Origin: Ahniella sp.
GTDB taxonomy: Bacteria > Pseudomonadota > Gammaproteobacteria > Xanthomonadales > Ahniellaceae
Direction: 5' to 3'
Assembly (NCBI GenBank): GCA_016712105.1
Contig: JADJRU010000054.1
Location: forward strand, 1-25,012
DNA length: 25,012 nucleotides
In this document: one piece after another, positions 8,764 to 15,310 of the stretch
Position numbering within the stretch: position 1 is the first letter of the stretch
Layout of the letters: the number at the start of each line of letters is the position of its first letter
The notes under the pieces: generated by a model
Told to the model about the DNA's origin: nothing
What the model saw: the letters and a program-made list of their open reading frames with translations, nothing else
Database searches by the model: none
Translations under genes and position numbers: made by a program

Positions 8764-8783
8764 ATCGAGACTTCGACGCAAGG

Positions 8784-8824
8784 CCATGCCAACCTCAGGA
8801 TCGTTTGATCTTAGGTTGGCATGG
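8784..8824. terminator. Long hairpin after the PLC-like gene
   Basis: CCATGCCAACCT at 8784-8795 pairs perfectly with AGGTTGGCATGG at 8813-8824, a 12-bp stem, with a second GATC/GATC pairing inside the loop. It lies 20 bases after the stop at 8763 and is the likely transcript end. It lacks a T-run, so it may stabilise RNA or terminate in both directions towards the convergent lipoprotein gene. Confidence 0.6.
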
Positions 8825-8956
8825 TCCATCGAAGGTGCTGCCAGTGAGTTCGGAAGAAGTGGTCAGGTCGGCAAGATCGGCATAGGTCTGGATTTGCATC
8901 ACGTCAATCAACGACTTGCGTCGCTGCTTGCAGTGATCATGATTAACCCGCCCGAC

Positions 8957-9634
8957 TTACTCGGCAGGAGAAACGTTTGAGTCGGTTTTGGCGGCACACC
9001 GCATGTACTCATCCACCACCATCGCCCATGCCGCCTCCGGATCAAAGTCCTCGACCAAACCGTTGCCGCTTTCGGCTGATATGGGCTGAAACGCACGGAT
9101 GCCGTGCTGAATCATGTAATCGGGATGGTAGGCGGGTGGCCCGAGATCACGAAGTTGTTGGCAGAAGGGTGCCCATTCGTCCGGTGCGTTGATCGAAGCG
9201 CCCAGTCTTTCGGAGATCCGCACGCGGTCCTCTTCGCTGAATCCTTCGAAACTGGACATCTTCAGCACGTCCAATCCCTGGTGCGCGGTTTCATCAGCGA
9301 CTCTGGCAATGTCGAATCGTCCATAGGCCAAAGCAAACCAGAACAGGTTCCTGCCCTCGGCGTCGTCACCGGATTGAAAACACGCGACAGCCCCTTTGAA
9401 AAGGTCGGCAGGGGAGTAGACATTCCTGACCTGCGCAACATCGATACAGCCGATATCGAAGGTGGACTGCAAGTTGCCAGACGTTGTGTGGCGAGTCACA
9501 TTGCCATCGGTGGGGACTTCGACGGTAGATGATGGGTCAGTCGCGTGAGCGGCGGCCTGATGGGTGCCCTCCGATTCAGAACAGGCGGCTGACGTCAGGA
9601 CGACCATCAACCACAATGCGCGATCAAGCTTCAT
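8957..9634 (-). CDS. Predicted lipoprotein of unknown function
   Basis: A 225-residue protein with a lipoprotein signal: MKLDRALWLMVVLTSAAC, the Cys at residue 18 being the expected lipidation site. A low-complexity Thr/Ser/His linker follows to about residue 50, then a mostly helical domain containing FDIGCIDVAQVRNVYSPADL, FKGAVACFQSGDD, FWFALAYGRFDIARVAD and WAPFCQQLRDLGPPAYHPDY. Three or four Cys residues in the mature part could form disulfides. The body resembles uncharacterised proteins of Xanthomonas and Stenotrophomonas relatives; I do not know a function. It converges on the PLC-like gene and is transcribed away from the toxin-like gene at 10353. The residue after the Cys is Ser, which would favour outer-membrane sorting. 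Confidence 0.75.
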   Translation of the reverse strand: MKLDRALWLMVVLTSAACSESEGTHQAAAHATDPSSTVEVPTDGNVTRHTTSGNLQSTFDIGCIDVAQVRNVYSPADLFKGAVACFQSGDDAEGRNLFWFALAYGRFDIARVADETAHQGLDVLKMSSFEGFSEEDRVRISERLGASINAPDEWAPFCQQLRDLGPPAYHPDYMIQHGIRAFQPISAESGNGLVEDFDPEAAWAMVVDEYMRCAAKTDSNVSPAE

Positions 9635-10352
9635 GTTGATTTCCTCACGGCGTGGCGTCGAGACAGCACGGAAGACTTTCGAACTCTGTGCGGGTTACCA
9701 AAGGAACATCATGCGAACATGCTCAACTGGCTGAGAGGGATCTGCAAAAGTGGTGAGGCAGGAGAGGCTGCTCCAGCACAGGCCGATGCCCTGACAGCGC
9801 CAGTTTGAGTGTACGCGAGGCATTTACCCGCGCAAGTCCTGGCCAGGGTCCGGGGTTTACCTGTGGATGCGTCTGACACGATCGAGTGAAAGGGCTGGAA
9901 GGTTTCTCCCGTCAGGGGCTGTCAGCCGGTGTCGCAAGCACTCGTGATGATCGCAGTCGATCACGTCGACACTCGAATCGCGGGACGTCCGCCGTGGATG
10001 ATGAAGACGCTCGAATAGCCTTTTCGCGTGCGAATCTCTGCCTTTTTCACTCCAAAAGAATTCGGCCGATCAGGCCGATTTTCCGGAACAGGACCGCATC
10101 TCGCGGCATCAACTGCGGATCGGGAGAACTCGAAAGATGAGCATTCGGCCCAGGGGTAAGAAACTTTTGTTCACCAGAAACTGGATCGATACTTGGATAG
10201 CTTCAGCCCTGCGGCGAGGGACAGCAACGCTCGGGTCGGGGCAATCATCCGATCCGAATTCTGGAGCAGGACCAGCAAGGGTTAAGGGCCAAACTGCGAT
10301 CTCGGTCTTGAGGGCCTTGATCACCTATCCATTCAATGAAAACGAAAATCAC
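9635..10352. other. Long intergenic stretch between lipoprotein and toxin-like genes
   Basis: About 718 bases between divergent genes. Short open frames here have no recognisable protein character, no clear ribosome binding sites and no helix- or strand-like patterning. The frame of the toxin-like gene stays open upstream to 10137, but the translated sequence is unlike a signal peptide and is not counted. A small palindrome, CGGCC-GATCA-GGCCG, lies at 10063-10077. The length suits a regulated promoter region, but no operator is identified. Confidence 0.45.
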
Positions 10353-12068
10353 ATGGTCAATGCCAACATGAAGTTCGCAATTGTGGTTCCGCTTTTGATC
10401 GTTACTGCTCACTCACCGACAACGGCCGCACAATCAGGCGTCATTGAATCGGATCAGTTTTTCATCCAGATCATCAAGGACTTCGATAACATCTGGGATG
10501 ACAAGGGGTCTGGTGCAAAGCGCGATGTGACCATCCTTCGCCCCAAAGTGCCTGGTGGTTTCTACACATTGGGCCATGTCGCCGTGCCGCGATATCAGAT
10601 TGACGGCAGGCGTACACCATTCACGATCGTGATCAAGCCAAAGCCGGGATTCGAAAGGTTGCTCAGTGCGCCCAGTCGCTTTACCTGGGTCTACGACGAC
10701 GCGGGCACTGGTGCTGATCGCAACCTCGGAATCTATGCCGCCGAGTGCCCCAGTGGTTTCGTCGCATTGGGTGCGATCTCCACGCCTGGCGGTACGAACA
10801 ATCCTTCTGATTCAAACTTCCGATGCATCAGTCGTTCGGCGGTGATGCGCGCGCAATGGGACCAGAACTCGATCTGGGATGATGCCGATTCGGATGGCGA
10901 CCATGGCGTCGGACTCTGGCGCACGACTTACAAGGGGCCGCGCACGCCCAATTCATTCGTGATGCTCAGTAACGGGTTCTGGCCGACGAAGGATGCATCG
11001 ACACCGGATATCAATGATGCGTGGGCGCTGTCGTTTACGTTCAACGACCTGAAGAATCCGTTCGGGGAGTTGCCCAGCGATTCTGCCTCCCAGATCGACA
11101 GGCCAAAGCTGACTGGTCCGAAATGGGAAGGTGGGTCCGGCAAGCATACGATTTCACGGAAGTATCCGGTGCCGTTTTTTGTTGTCGACGACCCTCTCTA
11201 CGACTATGTCGAGCAATGGCTGAACTCTCCGACCTACACGATCAATCGCACGGTTTCGTATGTCCTGGTGGACGATTACGACAATACCGGCTGTGCCGTA
11301 CGCGGAACGGAATCGGATGATTTCAGCGTCGCCATGCAGGTAGGCATCGAAAAGGAGAGCAATTGGTCACAATCCTTCGGTGCCAGCGTTTCATCGACCG
11401 TGGGCGCTGAACTTTCTCTGAAGCCTGTTGGCATAGGCGGTTCAGTCACTGCTTCGGTCACTGCCGAGTTCAGTTCCTCGTTCGGTTTTGGCGGTGCGAG
11501 CACGACAATCAACAGTCGGACGATCACCAAATCCCACAAGGTCCCCAAGGGAACTTATTCTGCCCTGTTTCAGCGCAAGAGTACCTATGAGGTGTTCCGC
11601 GCCGACGGAACCAAGGTCGAGGGCGGTACCACGGCTTATGGCGACGAAAACCATGTGTTCGAGGACTGGTCGCCGCCAGGCTGGAGTGCCAACAATCCCT
11701 GCGGCACCGCGTTTGCTGGCGGTTTTCCGCTTCAAGGCGGTACAACTTTGGTTCGCGGCCAGCGCTATACCTCGAACAATGGCGCCCACTACATGGAGTT
11801 TCAGGGCGATGGCAATCTGGCTGTCTACAACGCTGCCGGTACCTATGTTTGGGGACTCAACAAGTTGATTGGCGACAAGTACAAGGGAGTCCAGACGATC
11901 ATCATGCAGGGTGATGGCAACCTGGTTGCGCGAGGCGCTGGCGATGCCTACATCTGGTCGGCGTTTTCGGTTGTCCAGCCATCAGGGACTACGCTGAATC
12001 TCGCGCCGAATGGCGCGCTGCAGATTGTTCATCCGGACGGCAAGATTGCCTGGTCGTCCATCCCGTAA
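10353..12068 (+). CDS. Secreted Vps62-like / aerolysin-like / B-lectin protein, putative pore-forming toxin
   Basis: A 571-residue protein from ATG 10353 (ATG 10368 is also possible). A signal peptide reads MKFAIVVPLLIVTAHSPTTA with cleavage near AAQSG. Residues of about 30-235 resemble the Vps62 (DUF946) domain: NIWDDKGSGAKRDVTILRP, then GFYTLGHVAVP, with a second similar block (IWDDADSDGDHGVGLWR). Residues 280-440 are Ser/Thr/Gly-rich with alternating polar and apolar residues (WSQSFGASVSSTVGAELSL, SVTASVTAEFSSSFGFG) and end in a strand with VPKGTYSALFQRKSTYEV, resembling the membrane-inserting region of aerolysin/ETX-MTX2 toxins. Residues 455-571 form a bulb-type lectin domain with FQGDGNLAVYN and MQGDGNLVARG, close to the mannose-binding QxDxNxVxY motif. 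Function as a glycan-targeted pore-former is inference; a structural surface lectin is the alternative. No frameshift is seen. Confidence 0.72.
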   Translation: MVNANMKFAIVVPLLIVTAHSPTTAAQSGVIESDQFFIQIIKDFDNIWDDKGSGAKRDVTILRPKVPGGFYTLGHVAVPRYQIDGRRTPFTIVIKPKPGFERLLSAPSRFTWVYDDAGTGADRNLGIYAAECPSGFVALGAISTPGGTNNPSDSNFRCISRSAVMRAQWDQNSIWDDADSDGDHGVGLWRTTYKGPRTPNSFVMLSNGFWPTKDASTPDINDAWALSFTFNDLKNPFGELPSDSASQIDRPKLTGPKWEGGSGKHTISRKYPVPFFVVDDPLYDYVEQWLNSPTYTINRTVSYVLVDDYDNTGCAVRGTESDDFSVAMQVGIEKESNWSQSFGASVSSTVGAELSLKPVGIGGSVTASVTAEFSSSFGFGGASTTINSRTITKSHKVPKGTYSALFQRKSTYEVFRADGTKVEGGTTAYGDENHVFEDWSPPGWSANNPCGTAFAGGFPLQGGTTLVRGQRYTSNNGAHYMEFQGDGNLAVYNAAGTYVWGLNKLIGDKYKGVQTIIMQGDGNLVARGAGDAYIWSAFSVVQPSGTTLNLAPNGALQIVHPDGKIAWSSIP

Positions 12069-12372
12069 GGAGCCTCGGGATATTACGCAGCTTTCGTGTC
12101 TGAATAGGTCCAGGACGGACTTGTTCAGACAGGCCGCAACCAGCGGATCGAATCCGCTGGTGCGGACCGAGTTGCCCGGCGCAACCTTTCGCGCCTCGTC
12201 CTGGCCCACGCCACGCGAAGCATCGAGCAGTCGGTCGGCAGCAGGCTCTTGAGCTCGTCAGCCCTGGTTGGGCGTACTATCTTTTGCATCCCTGATCTGT
12301 GTGTCGATCAGGGCGGCCCGCGCGTGTCTGGCAGAATGAGCGCGTGATGACGGGAAAAAGGAGTGCGATCGC
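12069..12372. other. Intergenic stretch with strong hairpin
   Basis: About 304 bases without a supported gene. It holds the 10-bp hairpin at 12139-12161 (listed separately) and the ribosome binding site AAGGAG at 12358-12363 of the next gene. A leftward open frame crosses it into the toxin-like gene but has no recognisable product. Confidence 0.5.
12139..12161. terminator. Perfect 10-bp hairpin after the toxin-like gene
   Basis: ACCAGCGGAT and ATCCGCTGGT pair perfectly around a three-base loop (CGA), 70 bases after the stop at 12068. It is a likely transcript end or stability element. No T-run follows on either strand, so classical intrinsic termination is doubtful, and it could be part of a dispersed repeat. 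Confidence 0.5.
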
Positions 12373-13329
12373 GTGCTGCTGAAGATGCTGTTCTGGGCCC
12401 TGATCGCTTGCGATGTCGCCGCGCTGGGTGTGCTGTTCCTGCTCGGACTGGCAGCAGCACCGTCGTCGCACACCAGTCCATGGGCCGTTGCTGCGTTCAT
12501 GCTCCTGGTTCCCGGGCTGCTGCTTGCTGCAGCGATCATGTTGTTCGTCGTTGCCAGGTCGAAGGTCTGGCGCAGCATCGGATTGCTGATTGCGGCGACA
12601 CCGCTGTTGGTGGTGGTCTTCAGCCAGAGTTACCTCGGACAGACCATGCGTCGCCACCAGGACGCGAACGGCAACGTCACTCAGTTCGCCGCCGGACCGA
12701 TGCAGGATCTGGAACTGGCCGTCGGTCGCAACGACGTTGCCGCGATCAGGAAGCTGGCTGCAACAGCTGATCTTGCCCAGACCGGCCTTGGGGGCTCCGA
12801 TATTCTGGTATTCGCGTTGCGCACATTGCAGGCAAGTCCAGACCTGCCCGAGGTCTTGCGCGCGCTGCTGCAAGCCGGAGCGAATCCGGATGGCGTCGGC
12901 GCCGAGAGGCCCTTGGCCGTTGCCATTCAGGTCAGCCAGAAAGCCGGCATCGAGCCAGTCCAGCTGCTGCTGGAGGCTGGCGCAGATCCCAACCAGCGTG
13001 CCCAGTTTGGCGAACCCGTATGGTTCGGTGCCACCGGTATCGGCGTTGATCATTCGGTGCTGCCCGTGTTGCTGGATCGGGGTGCCGACGTCAACGCCAA
13101 GAGCGCCGATGGCAAGGTCGCGTTGTTACAGGCGACCTTGGCGCAGAACTGGCCGGCCGCCCTGCTGCTGCTCAAGCGCGGTGCCGACTGGCACCGGGTG
13201 CGTGCCCTCGATGGCCGCGATTACCGCGCCATGTTGGAGGACAACGCGCGGGTCTATGGCGACCAGCCGGGTATGATGGACGTGCAGAAATTTCTGGAAC
13301 AGACCGAAGCGCCGCCTGCCGACAATTGA
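12373..13329 (+). CDS. Membrane-anchored ankyrin-repeat protein
   Basis: A 318-residue protein starting at GTG 12373, nine bases after AAGGAG; the next ATG is four codons in and poorly spaced. Three membrane segments lie at about residues 5-27, 36-60 and 67-84. The rest is soluble and carries four or five ankyrin repeats: LELAVGRNDVAAIRKL, VLRALLQAGANPDG, PVQLLLEAGADPNQ, VLPVLLDRGADVNA and ALLLLKRGADWHRV. Ankyrin arrays bind other proteins; in bacteria they also occur as immunity or regulatory partners of membrane enzymes and toxins. Three membrane spans would place the ankyrin domain on the side opposite the N terminus. The gene follows the toxin-like gene in the same direction with a 304-base gap, so co-transcription is possible but not shown. 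No specific partner can be named. Confidence 0.75.
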   Translation: MLLKMLFWALIACDVAALGVLFLLGLAAAPSSHTSPWAVAAFMLLVPGLLLAAAIMLFVVARSKVWRSIGLLIAATPLLVVVFSQSYLGQTMRRHQDANGNVTQFAAGPMQDLELAVGRNDVAAIRKLAATADLAQTGLGGSDILVFALRTLQASPDLPEVLRALLQAGANPDGVGAERPLAVAIQVSQKAGIEPVQLLLEAGADPNQRAQFGEPVWFGATGIGVDHSVLPVLLDRGADVNAKSADGKVALLQATLAQNWPAALLLLKRGADWHRVRALDGRDYRAMLEDNARVYGDQPGMMDVQKFLEQTEAPPADN

Positions 13330-13634
13330 GTGCAGGATTGGCGTCGGCATGCCGGCGAAGGCAGACTCGAGCAGACTTGGCGCTGGACTCCAGACAACCA
13401 AATGGCGGCCTTGATGGCCGGTCTTTCGCGGAACTATGGCTCAGCGAAGGAGGATCGTACTTCCGACCGTCGCATGGCGAACGCGTCGCACGAGGACCGT
13501 GAATTGAAGGGTGCGAGGCGTTGGCGAGGTTCCCAAGGGCGCACAGCCCCGCGCCGAGGCCGTTCGAACGCGACGAAAATGGCGTGACGACCTGTATCGG
13601 ATCCGCCACACCCCGCGATGCGGGGATGCTCTCG
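13330..13634. other. Intergenic stretch between convergent genes
   Basis: About 305 bases between the ankyrin gene and the leftward membrane-protein gene. The open frames here lack protein-like character. At 13611-13625 CCCCGC and GCGGGG pair around GAT, a short GC-rich hairpin ten bases beyond the stop at 13635 that could end transcription of the leftward gene. I see nothing else. Confidence 0.45.
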
Positions 13635-14228
13635 CTAGTAGTCCTTCAGAAGCACATCACGTTCGGGCACCGGAGACAGCATCCAGACCAACCATCCTTG
13701 TCCGAACCCGGCGGACTCTGGAGTCAGGAAATACCCGGATGCGCGCGAGACGCCGTCTGCCGCACCATTCTTGCACTGCGCGAACTTGTCCCAAAGCCAC
13801 GCATCCTGGCCTGTCGTCTCCGACTCATCGACATCACGGAAGTGGAACTGAGTGCCGCCGTACATCATGCGCTGGTCGTCGGCCGGACAATCCTCATCCT
13901 TCGGGAAGTCGGAAAACTCCAGGCTGCTGCCTTCGTAGCGAATCGCCGAGCAACGTGTTTTCAGCGTACTGCAGACGCTGATGTCCAGCTTGACGATCTT
14001 TTTGGGGTTGCGCTCCATGAATGCCGAAAGAGTTTCGGCATCTTCCAGACTGGTGATCTCGATCTCCAGTTCCGGCATGCGGTTCTTCTGCAGATTGAAC
14101 AGGTCAGGGAAGAACACTGCGGTCAGTCCGATTGCGGTCGTCAGGGTACCGACGAGCGTTCCTATTGCGATTTGGACTTTCCGACTGAAGCCGGTGCCGG
14201 ATTCTTTCGAGGATTGCGCGTCATTCAT
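13635..14228 (-). CDS. Single-pass membrane protein of unknown function
   Basis: A 197-residue protein with a short, basic cytoplasmic N terminus (ESGTGFSRKVQ), one membrane segment at about residues 18-41 (IAIGTLVGTLTTAIGLTAVF core) and a soluble domain probably in the periplasm. That domain contains PELEIEITSLEDAETLSAF, IVKLDISVCSTLKTRC, and later DAWLWDKFAQCKNGA; the Cys residues could form disulfides. The C terminus is GWLVWMLSPVPERDVLLKDY. I do not recognise a family. It is divergent from the sigma factor gene at 14566 across 337 bases, so shared control is possible. Codon use and base composition look like those of its neighbours. Confidence 0.65.
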   Translation of the reverse strand: MNDAQSSKESGTGFSRKVQIAIGTLVGTLTTAIGLTAVFFPDLFNLQKNRMPELEIEITSLEDAETLSAFMERNPKKIVKLDISVCSTLKTRCSAIRYEGSSLEFSDFPKDEDCPADDQRMMYGGTQFHFRDVDESETTGQDAWLWDKFAQCKNGAADGVSRASGYFLTPESAGFGQGWLVWMLSPVPERDVLLKDY

Positions 14229-14565
14229 GGGCGTACCGTCTGGGATTCAGGGTCTCAAGGGGGAAGGCTTGCGACCATGCTGAGGCATCACCTCGGCCGG
14301 CGGCCAGTCGAGTCTACTCGACCCGCTTCCCGCAGGTTACGGTGAATCTGATTCCGATTCATTTGTGTCGAGAGTCCGCCATCGATCGACCCAAATGCCC
14401 CGGCCAGCCTCGAAACGGGGACGTCGATCGCGATGGTCATGACCGTCGCCCTCGTGATCATCGAGCAACATCGGGCCTGTTCTATGGCGCGGATTGCAGT
14501 CGAGAGGGTCTGCGCAGGTCCGATACGCCTGTGCAATCGCATGAAACTGATGGCATGATCTTGCC
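14229..14565. other. Divergent promoter region before the sigma factor gene
   Basis: About 337 bases between divergent genes. GTCGAG-TCTA-CTCGAC at 14307-14322 is a perfect 6-bp inverted repeat about 80 bases upstream of the membrane-protein start and is a possible operator. No clear -35/-10 pair is assigned, and no open frame is convincing. Confidence 0.4.
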
Positions 14566-15147
14566 ATGTCGAATGCGAAACCTCCCGATCACGCCAATCT
14601 GACGCAACGACTCAACGCCGCCGATCACCACGATCGGGAGTTGATGGCGTACGTCTATCGTGAGATGGAGCGTTTGGCTCGCCGCGCATTGCGACAAGGC
14701 GCGCGCGGACCGACCCTATCAACGGGTGCCGTGGTGAACGAGGCTTACCTGAAGATTTTTGCTGCCGACGAAACACATCGGTTCAACGATCGTGGCCATT
14801 TCCTCGCTACCGCCGCCACTGCGATGCGCCATATTCTGGTCGATTACGCGCGCTCGCGATTGGCGGAAAAACGTGGCTCTGGCGGCGTGATCTCGCTGGA
14901 CTCCCTGGCTTCGACGGATTTCGCGATCGAGGATGACTCCGGTCAGATCGTCGCCATCAACGACGCGCTGGATGCGTTGGACAAACTCGACCCGCGTGCG
15001 CGACGGGTTTTCGAGATGCGCTTCATCGCTGGGATTGACGTGGTTGATGTGGCAGCCGCGTTGGGTGTCTCGGAACCCACGGTCAAACGTGACGCGCGAT
15101 TCGCGCGTGCCTTCATCGGCGAGAAACTGGACTGGGCAGCCCCATGA
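14566..15147 (+). CDS. ECF RNA polymerase sigma factor, TIGR02999-like
   Basis: A 193-residue complete sigma factor. Region 2 includes ELMAYVYREMERLARRAL, VVNEAYLKIF, HFLATAATAMRHILVDYAR and EKRGSGG; region 4 includes LDPRARRVFEMRFIAG and DVAAALGVSEPTVKRD, the helix-turn-helix that reads the -35 element. The length and motifs match the TIGR02999 group, whose genes commonly sit beside Ser/Thr kinases with TPRs. Here the kinase is encoded convergently, ending at 15311 or, if its stop is an error, 15170. No anti-sigma gene follows, in line with control by the kinase instead. ATG 14566 has only a weak ribosome binding site. Its target promoters are unknown; the secreted-protein genes nearby are candidates by position only. 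Confidence 0.9.
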   Translation: MSNAKPPDHANLTQRLNAADHHDRELMAYVYREMERLARRALRQGARGPTLSTGAVVNEAYLKIFAADETHRFNDRGHFLATAATAMRHILVDYARSRLAEKRGSGGVISLDSLASTDFAIEDDSGQIVAINDALDALDKLDPRARRVFEMRFIAGIDVVDVAAALGVSEPTVKRDARFARAFIGEKLDWAAP

Positions 15148-15310
15148 CGATCGCCGGCGAGCTGGCGATTCACGGCTGGTCCGCTGCAGTGCCCGATCCT
15201 GAGGATGCATGTTCGCTCTTCAGCGCAGACAGGATGTCGCGTACTTGCTCCGGCCCGGCGATGTCGCGGCTCGTATCTCGCCCCAGATAGGATTCGGACT
15301 GCGCGATCGC

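Noticed and set aside
10137..10352. Upstream extension of the toxin-like gene
   Set aside because: The frame is open, but the added 72 residues would place the signal peptide inside the chain; starting at 10353 gives a normal secreted precursor.
11982..12209. 75-codon leftward open frame, considered as a transposase remnant
   Set aside because: It overlaps the lectin-coding end and a hairpin; no catalytic motif or terminal inverted repeats with target duplication are seen.
12277..13053. 258-codon leftward open frame opposite the ankyrin gene
   Set aside because: Gln/Arg-rich antisense shadow; the plus strand has a good ribosome binding site, membrane segments and ankyrin motifs.
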